A stretch of DNA of 64,000 nucleotides from Caprimulgus europaeus (lineage: Eukaryota; Chordata; Aves; Caprimulgiformes; Caprimulgidae): positions 5,892,537 to 5,956,536 of the forward strand of contig OU015525.1 in assembly GCA_907165065.1 (NCBI GenBank), given 5' to 3'. The stretch's first letter is position 1. Every line of letters begins with the position of its first letter. The notes under the pieces were generated by a model. The model did not search any database. It saw only the letters and a list, made by a program, of their open reading frames with translations, and was not told where the DNA came from. Below are positions 12,051 through 24,119 of the stretch, piece by piece. Both the position numbers and the translations under genes were made by a program.

Positions 12051-15000
12051 AACCAAGTGTGATGATTTTCAAACCTCTCATGACTGTTTCCAGCACTTGC
12101 ATTTCCAGGAGAACACGTATGGGCAAGAGCAAGGGACTGGGAATCCATCTAGATTAATATTAGAAAAAAAGGAATAGTAAACTTTCAATGGGGAACCTGT
12201 CACCAAGGAGCAGAGCAGAGCTGCTTCCTTTTGTAGCTGGAGTGATGTCTCTTTTTTTTCCTCCCTGAGTGTAGAGCTGCTAAAAATTGCACAGTATGAG
12301 TTGTAACAGCGGTGTTACAATTTGCAAACACGCTATGTTAAGCAGTTAGTGCGAGGCTGCGCGCCGGAGCCTGCAGGTTCCTGCACTGATTTCGGCTGAA
12401 TCCTTGTAGATGTCAGATGGTTCTGAGAGACTACATCTGCATTAAATTTGCTTTTTCTGTGAAGGATCCCTTCCCTGGGTGGACTGTTACCCTGGTGTAT
12501 AGGCCCAGCATTTGAAGTGAGCTCCTAACTTTTAGCCTGCTTTTCGTGTTTCATAAATTCCTTCAATTCTTGCTAGTTTTTCTGCCTCAAGTAAAGCATT
12601 TGCATCCTTCTGGTATTTATAGACTGTTATAAAGGCCTCATCATAGGTTTTATGTAATCAAACTATATATTTATTTTATTGTTTTAATCTCCCCTTGTTA
12701 GTCAGTTTTTTCAAACATTGAAATAATTTCTCATGCCTTTCTTCAGATTTCCTTATCTCATACAATTTGTTATTTTCCCTTTCTGGGCCAGGGGGTTCTG
12801 TGGAGAAGCAATCACAGGTGAGCTTTTTTCCTCTTGTTTTTTTTTCACCAGAACATTCACATCAATTGTATTTCATCAGTGATTTTAATTTTTAATTTTG
12901 CTTTCTCTGATGAAAGCGTGAATGCAAGAGTGGTGCATCAGCAAGTACCGCATTGAACCGTGGACTTCTGGAACTGAGAGCCACCACTATAACTTCGACT
13001 GAAATGGAGGAGTAACACACTGACCAGCTGCCTTTGTATTTCCATCTGGTCCTTGGAAACATGGCTTTTCCCAAGCTCAGCTTAGCTGACATCAAGGACC
13101 ATCACAGCTACAAGCCCAAAGTCAGATTGGGAAGAGGGGATGGGGACAGGAGAGTCACAGATTCTCTTCCCACATGGGGTGAGGGGATGCTTAATGCATA
13201 TTCCCCACAGATTTTTCTAAGCAAGAGCTGTTTGAAGAGGTGTGTTTCACCGAGGCATAAGAACGGACTACTCAGGTCCTCAGTGGTAATACTGATAGAG
13301 ATAGCTGGGACTGGTGCTGAGTGACCGAGGGAGAAGATGTTGAATTTAATTAATACAGAAGTCGCTCAAAATGCCTGAGGCTTTGGGAGATCGCACAGGA
13401 GCTGGTGGAAAAATGTGCCACCAACTTTAGCATCACTGCTGGTACTCATGGCAGTGCCTGGGATGCCTTGGCCAGGGATCAGGCCCTCACATGTGTGATC
13501 CCATGCACAAGTACAACTGGTAGCACCCCCAAAGAGACACTGTTGTTGAGAGCAAGGTTGCAGGGCTTTGCTCAGCCCTGTTTTTTCTATTTATTCTCGA
13601 GCTAGCCGAAAAAACACTGTGAAATAGATATCTGCGTTTGCAAACTGAATTTCCAGGGGAAGAGGATGCTTATTTCTCAACCAGAGACAAAGGGGAGAGA
13701 AGGCTGTTTTTCCCCTATCTTCTAATTTCACAGCAGAGGCAGGGAGATGGAGACAGCCCTGGGGTGGGGGGTGAACTGCGGTTCCCGAGCTCCCCCCAGA
13801 GGCATGCCAGCTCCCCACCATCCTCCACAGCCTTTCAGACAATCTTTTGCTTATTTTTCTCCTCTTTTCCTTTTATTTCTTTCCCAAAGAAAGCCGTAGG
13901 TAAATAAAGCATTTCTGATCTTCAGCCCAAATGTTCCCCCCCTCCCTTCATTTCCTTTCCCTACAGGTGGATTTTGTTTGTAGAATAAGGCATCCACCAC
14001 AGCCTGCAATGCGAAAAAAACCCTACAACCCCAGGTACCATCTGATCAATGAGTTGTTAAGCCTGTTGTGGACACTGGGATAAAAACAAAATCAAAACCA
14101 AAACCAAAAGAAAACAGCCCAGAAAAAAGCACATGAAAGAAACCCCTCCAATTTTTTATTGTAAACAATTTTAACTGCTTTATTTTTAGCATTAGCTTTT
14201 TAGGAGAGACTTCAGGTTAAAAAAGATTTGCAGATAGCTCAGAGTGTACAAGCACTTCTCATTTAGACTATTTTAGTACAAGCCATCATTGGAGAGAGGG
14301 TAGAGAAGGCAGAAGGGACACTTGTGCATAGTCCTTTGAGGGATGTGGTTGTACCTGGGTTTTGCCCTGTGTGGCATTTGGGAGTCCTCATACTGGATGT
14401 TCCTATTGATTCTGGATTCCTGGCCAAATCAAACTCCTGCTTTTTTGGGAGCACAATCTCATGTCTCTAGGTAACACTTGTTCCTGGCTGAGTCGTTAGG
14501 ACTTCTGCAGGTTTGAAGCTTGATTAAGCTTGTGTTTTTCTTCTGATCTTGCTGGGGAATTTTGGATCGATTCCTCCTCCCACCCCACTCCTCTTCCTTT
14601 CCTTCCCAAAATGGTGAGTTATTGAGATAAAGAAAAGTGAGCTGCAGAGAATAGCAGCATCAGTTAGACCACAGTGTGGGGACTGTTTGGTCAACTTTGT
14701 GAGTGGGTGCTGTGGAGGAAAGGGATGATACAGGCATTAAACTGGTGTTTTGTAGAGGCTCTTCAAATTACGTGGGTTTCATGCAAGGGATTATAGAAGG
14801 AGGAGATGCTAGTGCTTTGTCAGTACTCCTCACCCCAGCCTATGTTACAGTGTTTGACTGACATTATTGTGAAGTTTGGGTGGTCTCATTAGCCTCTCTG
14901 AGATGGAGGAGGAGAAGACAGAAACCTTTGCCTTGTCAGCAAGGTGTTGGCCAAGTCTGGGTGAGTCAGTGAACTGGAAGCAGCGTGCAGTTGGGGAGCT

Positions 15001-16409
15001 ATGAGGATGCCAAATTATTTGTAGGGAGTTCCCATTTCAGGATGGTGGCTTTTTGACTCTCCTTTCTCACCTTCTATTTGTTTTGCTTGACACTTCTCAG
15101 ACACAGTCTTTTCCCCTTTTAAATTTATTACGTATTCAGCTGGCACATGCACAGACTGACGGATTCTCTACTGGATTTCTTTTTGGCACCTGGGCTAGAT
15201 TTTTACAATGGGCTGTGTACTTACTCAGGATTATTTTCTGGTATTTCCCTCTTCGTACCCGTCCTGCTTGAGCACAAGCTTGAAATTACTCACCCAATGT
15301 GATTCAAGTCATTTAACTGCTTGTAATGGCCAGGGAGTAGCATTTGATGTGGCTTCTTAATGTCTGGTGAGGAGTTTCTTCATTTGTTAGCAAAATTTTT
15401 TTCTTCCAGACTTGAGACAGAGTGAGAACCAATGTGAGACCATTTGGGAAGTCTGATCTCAAGCCATGAGTAACCTTGTCAATAAAAATGTTCTCAGGAT
15501 ACTTCCATGTTTCAGATGGCAAGAAGATGTTTTGTGATGGAGACTCCTCCATGCTGGGCATCTCACCAAAAGTAAATCTCTAAGGTGCTATCAGATGATT
15601 CTCCATCAGCATGGGAGGACAGAGTAGGTACATTTTTAGGCATTATGTTTTTCTAATTAATGGGATTTATGTAGGAATTTTTTGTCCCTTTATGGCTTGA
15701 GTGCTGAAGACTGGAGCATGTTCCTCAGCAGTTACATTTGACGTCAGTTCAGCTCCCCTGAAGAGTTGTGCCCTGGGCTCACTGCAGCTACTGGGCAGCA
15801 GGATAATACTGATGGACACAAGAGAGGCTTTGGCACATGATACAATAAAACATCTACCGGATCTAAAATGGGCTGGTCTGACATTTCTTACCAACAAGCC
15901 TGCCTCCTTCTCTGTAACCATGAAGCTTACTGGGGATGGAATTACAGTGCCTTTCTTTTTCTTCTTTAAAGTATAATTTCAAAAATTTTTGGTAAATGAT
16001 AAAAAGTGAACAAACTTTCAAGCAGTGATGTGTCAACAAATGTCCACCAAATGCCAGTAGTAGTAATGCTGTGTTAGATTAAAGGGACAATGATACCATT
16101 TAAAATCTTTTCAGTACATGGAGATCTCATTCAGAATAAAATATTACATTCGAAATGTGCTGTGTGTTAGCCAGTATCTAGTTGAGTTTGACCTGTTTAG
16201 TGACTATGAGACACTTAGAAAATAAAAAAGCCCATACCTCATTGAATGTGTCAGTAAGTAAATACAAATCATGTTCTGTTCTGATTAATAGATGTTTAAT
16301 AAGCAAAAGCTGCTTTTATACTTTTCATTTCAAAAACTATAAAAAAGCATTAAACATTGTGGAAAATACACATTTTGGATAGATGAACTACTTCTAAACC
16401 AAGGAGGTA

Positions 16410-16784
16410 TTAGTACCAGAATTCATGAGAAAATGTACATTGAAGTACTTCTTTTAAGTATATAGTCAAAAACATGTTCAAGATGACCAAAAAATTCCAC
16501 AGGAATGGTGCAGAATTAGGTCTCTGTTGATTTTTTTTAAGGTAATGATTATTTTTTTTTTCACTTTCCAGACCATAAGGTTTCAATAAACGTAAGTGAA
16601 ATTGAAGAACAACAGTGACATACAAATTCTGATGGAATTGACTCAAATAATCAATTCCCTTGTCTGAATCATTCAACTTTTCATCAACAGATTCATTTAT
16701 CTTCTTTTTTTCCTTGATTTGGCTATTCAGAAGTGCCACTACTTTATCATAATCATAAGAGAACATTTTTAGTATCTTCAGCAA
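16410..16784 (-). pseudogene. Unassigned protein-like open frame in AT-rich DNA (possible exon or relic)
   Basis: The - strand is open for about 125 codons with no repeat similarity. The first two-thirds has a hydrophilic composition (KVVALLNSQIKEKKKINES followed by VDEKLNDSD) more protein-like than most chance frames here. Just upstream on the - strand, a T/C-rich stretch precedes GCTGAAG and could serve as a 3' splice site, so an exon beginning near 16776 is conceivable. The last third is hydrophobic and low in information, like translated untranslated region. I do not recognise the family. No ATG-initiated gene structure, paired donor or promoter is visible. It may be a chance frame, a decayed gene fragment or a terminal exon. 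Confidence 0.15.
16548..16597 (+). other. Possible 20-nt microexon with strong splice-like flanks
   Basis: A T-rich tract ends in CACTTTCCAG at 16571, a good acceptor, and only 20 nt later (16572-16591) comes GTAAGTG, a full donor consensus. This is visible directly. The opposite strand is the open frame at 16410-16784, so at most one of the two readings is meaningful. With no neighbouring exon to join, the chance explanation remains the more likely. Confidence 0.12.
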
Positions 16785-17068
16785 AATTATGTTTGGTGGG
16801 AAAAAGAAAAGAAATAGTGAATACTAGTGAAGACAAACAAAGGTGTGTTTTATGTGGTTTTTTTTTTTTTTTTTTCCTAGTGAAGGTGCTACTAAAATGT
16901 TAGGTGAAAATTATGAGATCTATAAAATTGAAACAATACTTGCTGTTTGCTCTTTCAATTAGGAGTATCAGGCAGTTATGATCTAACTTCCATCCCAAGC
17001 CCTCACTTTGAACCAGTCACATACGTGGGATCAGCAGTCCTAGAAGTACCTGCCATAGCATCAGAGAG

Positions 17069-17771
17069 TAGAATAATAGAGTATCTCAAATTGGAAAGGA
17101 CCCATAAGGATCATCGAGTCCAACTCCCCACTCCTTGCAGGACTGCCTGAAACTAAACCATGTGACAAAGAGCATCAATCAGATGCTCCTTGAACTCTGA
17201 CAGACTTGATGCCATGACCACTTTCCTGGGGAGCCTGTTCCAGTGACTGACTACCCTCTTAGTGAAGAACCTTCTACTGATGTCCAGCCTGATGCAGCTT
17301 CATTCCATTTCCTCATGCCCTGTTGCTGGTCACCAGAGAGAAGAGATCAGCACCTTCTTTTCCACTACCCTCCTTGAGAAAGCCGTTGACTGTGATGAGA
17401 TTACTCCTCAGCTTTCTGTTCTCCAAGGTGAACAAGGCAAGTGACCTCAGCCACTCCTCATAAGTCTTGACCTGGAGACCTTTCACCATCTTGGTCACCC
17501 TCCTGTGGACACTCTCTAATAGTTTGATGTTCTTCTTCTATTGAGGCACCCAAAACTGTACACAGTACTTGAGGTGAGGCTACACCAGTGCAATGTAGAG
17601 TGGGACAGTCAACTCCATTGACCAGCTAGCTATGCTGTGCTTGATGCACCCCAGCACACAGTTGGCCTTTTTGGCTACCAGGGCACACTGTTGACTTGTA
17701 TTCAACTTGCCATCAACCCAACCCCTCAGTTCTCTTTCCTTGAGGCTGCTCTCCAGCCTCTTGTCCCCCAT
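17069..17771 (-). mobile_element. CR1 LINE fragment, about 700 bp, 3' end plus RT C-terminal region
   Basis: The + strand starts 'tagaataatagagtatctc', then 'ggaaaggacccataagg' and 'atcgagtccaactccc', the reverse complement of a CR1 3' end from a subfamily distinct from most copies in the window. It continues through 'cctggggagcctgttccag', 'ctcctcagctttctgttctc' and 'ggcacccaaaactgtacac', the antisense of the ORF2 end. It stops near 'tctccagcctcttgtcccc'. Several stops and indels break the reading frame, so it is an inactive, 5'-truncated copy. Confidence 0.9.
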
Positions 17772-18291
17772 TTCTGTGAATAATAATAACTGCTTCTAAC
17801 ACAAATGTGTGATTAATTGCTTGATACCTGATAGTCTTAATTTATTGGTGCAATCTTCCTAGCTCAGGAAGCCTCTTAGGCCATACAGCTGCATCCCATG
17901 GAGTCTTCCTGTGGGACTTCAGGACTTGTGAAGGGGCCTGGGGGCAGTTGGTGCTGCTCTGTCCTCCAAGAAATCTGCCCCTGCCTATAACAAGAGCCTC
18001 TTGTACCTGCAGCAAAATTAAACTAGTGCTCAAAAGCTGGAAGGAGAATGTTTCTCCTGGAAAGCCACATGAAAAGTCAGAACTACCAGAGTAGCCATGT
18101 GGTGTTGTCCTGGCTTTATCAGTCTTGCTAGAAACATTTAAAGGGACAGATAAACCTGCCTGAAAGGTCAGTCCCTGACCTGACAAGCCGGTTCAGTGGG
18201 TAGATTTGAGGTGGAGATCCTTTTAGTTTTACTCCTTCTCTCCTTTGTTTTTATGGTCATTCTGGGCAACTAGCTTAAATTTGCTGCCTCA
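17772..18291. other. Unique spacer between two CR1 copies
   Basis: About 520 bp of ordinary sequence with no recognised repeat or gene. It separates a - strand CR1 from a + strand CR1, so the 5' ends of the two elements face each other across it. Confidence 0.5.
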
Positions 18292-19163
18292 GTTTCCTCC
18301 TCCAGCTTCTCTTGAGGGCAGAGAGGCCCTGCAGAGGGATCTGGATAAATTAGAGAGCTGGGCAACTACCAACTGTGTGACTTTAACAAGGGCAAGTGGT
18401 GGATTTTGCACCTGGGACACGGCATCCCTAGACATACACACAGACTGGGGAACGAGAGGCTGGAGATCAGCCCTGCAGAGAGGGACCTGGGGGTTCTGGT
18501 CGATGGCAAGTTGAACATGAGCCAACAGTGGGTCCTGGCAGCCAAGAGGGACACCCGTGTCCTGGGGGCATCCAGCACTGCACTGCGAGCCGGGCGAGGG
18601 AGGGGATTGTCCCGCTCTGCTCTGCACTGGGGCAGCCTCACCTCCAGCATTGGGGGCAGTTTGGGCACCACAGGAGAAAAAGGATCTAAAGCTGCTGGAG
18701 AGTGTCCAGAGGAGGGACACTAAATTGGTGAAGGGTTTAGAGGGGAAGCTGTGTGAGGAGAGGCTGAAGGCACTTGGTTTGTTCAGCCTGGAGAAGAGGA
18801 AACGGAGATGAGATCTCATAATGATCTCGAACTTTCTTAAGGGGCAGAGGAGGGGCAGGTGCTGCTCTCTTCTCTCTGGTGATCAATGACAGGACCAGGG
18901 GAAATGGCAGGAAGATGCACCAGAGCAAGTTTAGGTTGGCCATGAGGAAAAGGTTCTTGAGGCAGAGGGTGGTGGAGCACTGGAACAGGCTCCCCAGGGA
19001 GGTGCTCATGGCACCAAGCCTGACAAGATTCCAGCAGCATTTGGCCAACATGTGCCCTCAGACACATGGTCTGAATGTTGGGATTGTCCTGTGCAGGGAC
19101 AGGAGTTGGACTCAATGATCCTTGTGAGTCCCTTCCAACAATCACTTCTGTGATCCTATAATG
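18292..19163 (+). mobile_element. CR1 LINE fragment, about 870 bp
   Basis: It begins in the RT-coding part ('cagagggatctggataaatt', then 'ttaacaagggcaagtgg' and 'ttttgcacctgggac') and runs through 'gggacctgggggttctgg', 'aacatgagccaacagtggg' and 'ggcacttggtttgttcagcc' to a 3' end with 'ttggactcaatgatccttg' and 'ttctgtgatcctat'. It is 5'-truncated. The peptide [20 protein letters not shown] at 18490-18549 shows the RT C-terminal region. Frame changes separate successive ORF2 pieces, so it does not encode an active enzyme. Long antisense frames here are mirror images of this coding sequence. Confidence 0.92.
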
Positions 19164-21062
19164 GTACCCACTGCCTGCCTTTCTGAATCCTTGCTGAGGA
19201 TTATGTAGTCCATGTTGGTACAGTTCTGTGGGAGTGAAGAAACACCTCCAAAAGTGCTAATTGTTACCCAAGTGATGGAATGCTGTTGTGCACAATAATT
19301 CATTTTTTTTACTGGATGAATTAGCTAGTGGCAAGTTAGCTAATGTTTGAAACAATTCACTCCAAGGTCCACCTTAGCTGGGTCTATCAGCCATTGAATT
19401 ACAAGCCCAGCGTGTTTGGTATTACACAGTGAAGCCATCCAACGTGCACCTGCAAAGCCTCTATTAGCAAGACAGGATGGGTGTAATGCTTTAAGTTGCA
19501 GCCAAGCCCCGTTACCATGCAAGAACACCTCTCCTGATAGGTGGCTGCAAACCATTTTGATTGCATATTAATAGCATTTACTCCATTTAAGTGACTTTGC
19601 CATCCTGTCCCTGAGGGGCAGAGGGACAACCTGTTCATTCAGAGGTTGTTTCAGCTTAAAGGTGGGATTAATTATCTTTTGAAGACAGGGCTGAGGTTGG
19701 GGGTTGACCTACCCCAACCACCTCCTTGCATGGGGTAGGAGTAGCAAGTTTGCTCTGTAGCCATCTCCCCCAAAACATTCCTTCCTACCCCCAGCTTCTC
19801 CCAGCTTTCAATCCAGTGTTTGCTGTGAAGAGCTCCAGCTTGGCTTCTGAGCAGAGAAACCTGCGGAGTTAGGCTTGTTCATCCCAGCTTTTTCAAGCCA
19901 ATGTGAGATGACCCATATGATGGGGCTTCCTCTGTCTCAGCCCTCTGGCTGCTTGTACAAAAGAGGAATTAGGCCCATGTCTGATCCTCCCTGGTAATCT
20001 GGGGCCAGACACTGTCTTTTCTTTCATGAACAGTTGCTCAAAAGATTTTAAGGACGTTGTCACAGCTACACTCGCAGGCAAATGGAGCAGTTCAGCTGCT
20101 TCAGGCTGTGAAGATTTAATTGAGCTCTGAGGGAAGGCTCGAAGCTGAATTCAATCTTTTTTTCTGATGGAGAGCAAGGTCTGCCGTAAAGAAATTCTCC
20201 TGATGCTTATCTTCCCCACGTGCTGGATGTACCGACCCGAGACCAGTTCTGACCTGGTCCAGGGCAGAGTTCGTGCTGAGAAAGGGGCTGTTTGCCCTGC
20301 TGGAGTTACTTCCCACAGCCAAATAAACTGTTTTATTCTTCGTTCAGCATGTGAAAAAGACATTCAGAGCAACTGAACTGCCATTTTTTAGTTGCTGTTA
20401 CTCAGTAGCTAGAGATCATGAGATTTGCAGACTCTCAGTCGAAATGTCATGGCAAGATTGTTCTGTATAATTTCTTCTGTAAGAAGAAACAGCGTATGTG
20501 GGAGAGACGGGCCAAAAGAGAATAGTTTTTCTATTTTCCTTCATAATCTAAGGGTGACACATGTATTAATTTTGGAGCAGACTGGAGATTTGTCATAGGA
20601 CCTCATGGGTCTCACTCCTGAATTTTACTCCTAAATAAATACTCAAACTGTAGCATGTTTTCACTTTCAGGCCATTTCTCAGCCTTCTTGCTACCTTACA
20701 CCTCCTTAATCCTTAGTACCAAAGGTACTTGATTTGTCCATCCTTGTAAGGATTACAGTTTGAGATCTTAAGGGACTAATCTTATGCCGGTTACTTGGAA
20801 TCAATTCCTCTGGATTTCTGCACAGTAAATATGTCTTAAAATGGCTTTAAAAAAATGCCTTCAACTCTCTTCTGTTGTGAGTAGGTTTGGCAAAAAACCC
20901 TCAGCATCCAGTAGTTCTCTGTTGAAACATGGGTTTGTGGGATCCTCTGGAGATGGACAAAGGCTTTACCCTTGAGCCTCAGAGAGCCCCTAACCTCTTT
21001 AGGGGATATGCCAAAAAGTGCTTCTGTGGAAGGGGATCTTTATACAGAGTATCATCAGCTGT
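19164..21062. other. Unique non-coding DNA between CR1 copies
   Basis: Mostly ordinary sequence with short open frames and nothing I recognise as a gene. The last 120 bp (about 20940-21062, 'ggatcctctggagatg' onward) may be a diverged 5' extension of the next CR1, but similarity is too weak to include it. Confidence 0.45.
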
Positions 21063-22005
21063 CACCCTTGGCAAGTTTGCAGAGCAGGCTGAGTGGTGTG
21101 GTTGACACACCTGAGGGATGGGATGCCATCCAGATGGGACTGGACAAGCTCGGGAAGTGGGCCTATGTGAATCACATGAGAATCAACAAGGCCAAGTGTA
21201 AGATCCTGCACCTGGGTTGGGTTAATCCCCGGTATCAATACAGGCTGGGGGATGAATGCATTGAGAGCAGCCCTTGCTGGGCTTGGAGATAGTGGTGGAT
21301 GAAAAGTTGGATGTGAGCTGGCAATGTGCGCCCACAGCCCAGAGGCCAATAACCATGTCCTGGGCTGCGTCCAAAGCAGAGTGGGCAGCAGGTTGAGAGA
21401 GGTGATTCTGCCCCTCTGCTCCACTCTCCTGAGACCCCACCTGCAGTGCTGCCTCCAGTGCTGGAGTCCTCAGCACAGAAAGACGTGGACCTGTTGGAGT
21501 GGGTCCAGAGGAGGCCACAAAAATGATCAGAGGGATGGAACAGCTCTGCTGTGAAGAAAGGCTGAGAGAGTTGGGGTTGTTCAGCCTGGAGAAGAGAAGG
21601 CTCCAGGGAGACCTTATTGTGGCCTTTCAGTACTTGAAGAGGGCCTATGAGAAAGATGGGAACAAACTTTTTAGCAGGGCCTGTAGCAATAGGACAAGGG
21701 GTGATGGTTTTAAACTAAAAGAGGGGAGATGTAGCCTAGAGATAAGGAAGGAATGTTTTACACTGAGGGTGGTAAAATGCTGGTACAGGTTGTCCACAGA
21801 GGTGATAGATGCCTTATCTCTAGAAACATTCAAGCTCAGGTTGGACTGGGCTCTGACCAGCCTGATCTGGTTGAAGATGTCCCTGCTCATGGCAGGGGAG
21901 TTGGACTAGATGGTCTTTAAAGGTCCCTTCCAACCCAAACCATTCTGTGATTCTGTGATTCTGTGATTCTGTGATTCTGTGATTCTGTGATTCTGTGATT
22001 CTGTG
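21063..22005 (+). mobile_element. CR1 LINE fragment, about 940 bp, with ATTCTGTG octamer tail
   Basis: It starts 'cacccttggcaagtttgc', continues 'ctgagtggtgtggttgacac' and 'gatgggatgccatccag' and runs through the end of ORF2 to 'aggtcccttccaacccaaac' and eight exact ATTCTGTG units (21942-22005). The final ORF2 part is open for 137 codons from 21499 to 21909 and contains [20 protein letters not shown] and [20 protein letters not shown], typical of the CR1 RT C-terminus. A frameshift near 21285 separates it from the upstream RT piece ([20 protein letters not shown]). It is the longest CR1 here and 5'-truncated. Confidence 0.95.
21942..22005 (+). repeat. Eight tandem ATTCTGTG octamers (CR1 tail)
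   Basis: Eight uninterrupted 8-bp units, 64 bp in all, form the 3' terminus of the CR1 copy. CR1 elements end in such short repeats instead of poly(A). Eight exact units is long compared with the one or two seen at the other copies here. Replication slippage after insertion is the simplest explanation. Confidence 0.97.
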
Positions 22006-22011
22006 ATGCTA

Positions 22012-22110
22012 TATCTAGTGGAAGGTGTCCATGCCCATAGCAGGGGGATTGGTCCAGATGATCACTAAAGGTCCCTCCCAAACAAAACCATAGTACGATT
22101 CTACATTGTG
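22012..22110 (+). mobile_element. Second CR1 3' end directly after the first
   Basis: The text 'tctagtggaaggtgtccatg' then 'catagcagggggattgg', 'ccagatgatcactaaaggtc' and 'gattctac' repeats the last 100 bp of a CR1 in the same orientation. It is more diverged than the element before it. Only about 6 bp separate it from the octamer tract. It is either an older CR1 end into whose 5' side the longer copy inserted, or a duplicated tail. Confidence 0.85.
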
Positions 22111-24119
22111 TATGTGTGTTCTGTAGTTTTAAGATTCTATGACTTTGACTTGCCTGTGCTTTGTAGACAGGAGAATTTGGGTTGTTCTGCAAAATAGTGT
22201 GTTTTGGTTAGGATCTGTTTTGGGGTTTTTTTGTTTGAGGAAAGAAGTACTGAAAGGATATTTAAAAAAAATCTCTTTTTTTGGGCCCTTTGGCGAAAAC
22301 AAGAGGGTCAGATGTCTGAGTAAAGATCAGAACAACTGCAACATACTGGTGTGAATGAAACTTTGGGGAATTTGTAAGGCACTGTTTTTTTGCTACTTAT
22401 TATAGAGTTGCTTGCTGAGAAAATATTTTTGCAATCACACAATCTTTCCATGGATTTAACAGCAATTCAGAGAGGTCTCCTGGTGTCGGATCTGTTCATT
22501 AACATATTCCCAAACTGCAAGTCTCCTAAAGACTTTATCCTCCTTTCTTGTAATGTGTCTGAAAACGTTTTCATTCAGATGTAACTGACCTGAGACTAGC
22601 ACTAAGATGCCAGAAGTATTTAAACTAGAAAAGAGTTATTACAGAATTCAACCTTGAACTACCTGGGGTTACAGGAAAGCACAGAACTAGGCATGAATTA
22701 CGGGGAAATAGATTTGAGGTGAGTGATAGGTAATATTTTTGGAGGCTTTATGATTCCAGGAAAGAGGGAAATGTGAAATGGAAGGTGAGCCAAAATTAGA
22801 GACCCTTCAGAGATGCTAATAAATCTGAGGGGTGCTGATTAGCGCAAGGTTTGTGAGCAGCTTCCCATCTTTCGTGCAGTCGAGGGAGAAGTCTTTGTAA
22901 ATCAGTGCATGCTAACCTGGTTCTCACTTTTTACCATCATTTACACAAGAATGGAAGGTGACATAAATCACAGAGTGGTCTGGTTTGGTAGTGTTTTACC
23001 AACCTTCTGGACAGATAAAAGTGAAAGCAAACATCATAGCAGCTATACTGAATTTTGCCCCATGACTGGGGGATTTCATTGCACAGTTCTGGATTTTAAA
23101 TCTTTTGCATTTATCTGATGTGACAGAATGAAAGGAGTATGGTTGAGAACCAGACATAGCCTCATCCATACCAAAACTTGAACCAAACCTACTGCAGAAA
23201 TGAACAGGCTGGTGGCCATGAATGAAGCTTGTGGATGCCTCAACCCTTCTTATGCTAAAATGGTGCTGGGAGGGGATTACCTCTCCTGTAGGAGATCTGG
23301 GGTCCAGTTGTGCTGTAATTCTTCCTGGTGATTTAAGTACTGCATCAAATAGCAATTCATGTAGCTTATTGCTGGAGATGAGGCTTTGTGTGACCTTGGT
23401 GAGGTTAATCCTCATGTGTGCTAGTGTGAAAACAGAATCCAGTCCATATGTTCAGCCTTGCATGTGGCTCCGGGAAGTGCCATGGATGGGTTGAATATTA
23501 GAGCCATATCGCTGTCTCCTTGGGTAGATGGAAGCTTGCCAGAACTGGAAGGGAAAATGTTAGCTGATATTAATGAAAGCAAGGACATTCATGATTTTTC
23601 CTTCTCCCACCTAGGTTAGACACCTGGAGAACCTGAAGACTTTTCTTTTCTCTTTTATTTTGTTTAATGAGCAAAGAGATGGAAAGATTGATTTTGATTT
23701 AAATGTCAGATGACAGAATTATAGCCTTGCCAATGCCTTCGGTGCCCTTTTATTTAAAAGAAGCATCTGTGCAAGAATCAGTATCTGCAATAAAGCCAAG
23801 GTCTCAGGCAGCAAAACTAAAGTGACTCTAACCAACCAGTAAATGGAAAGCACAAGTATGCCTGAATCTGCCTTAGAAACTTCAACTTCTCTTCAAGTTG
23901 CAGGATGGGGTGGCAGATTTTCCTAATCCTCTGACTCACATACTGAATTGTTCTGCAAAGCCTGTGAGCCATGGGGTAGATCATTGTCCCTGAGAGATGA
24001 AGGGATGGGAAGATTCAGGAATAGTTTACAATGGGAGATGATGGTGATTTCTCAAGGGTCGGTCACTCATTTGGCTCTGCTGGGTAATCTGATGGGCCTG
24101 GTCTCAAGAATCCTGGCTA
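22111..24119. other. Unique non-coding DNA between CR1 copies
   Basis: No repeat family or gene is recognised. Open frames reach about 140 codons (- strand, 22996-23415) without a recognisable domain. The sequence 22480-23130 is AT-leaning and ordinary. Confidence 0.45.

Larger units (their letters stand above)
12051..17068. other. Unique non-coding DNA with an AT-rich block
   Basis: No interspersed repeat is recognised here. A small GC-rich patch lies near 12355-12385 (gcgcgccgg). Simple sequence includes A-rich CAAAA-like repeats at 14083-14116. The part from about 15950 to 16950 is distinctly AT-rich and carries weak exon-like signals on both strands (listed separately). A 19-T run occupies 16858-16876. 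Confidence 0.45.

Noticed and set aside
18289-18819. 176-codon - strand frame
   Set aside because: It is the antisense of CR1 ORF2 sequence on the + strand.
21942-22005. Regular short repeats resembling an array
   Set aside because: Head-to-tail octamers without spacers are the known CR1 3' terminus, not a CRISPR array.
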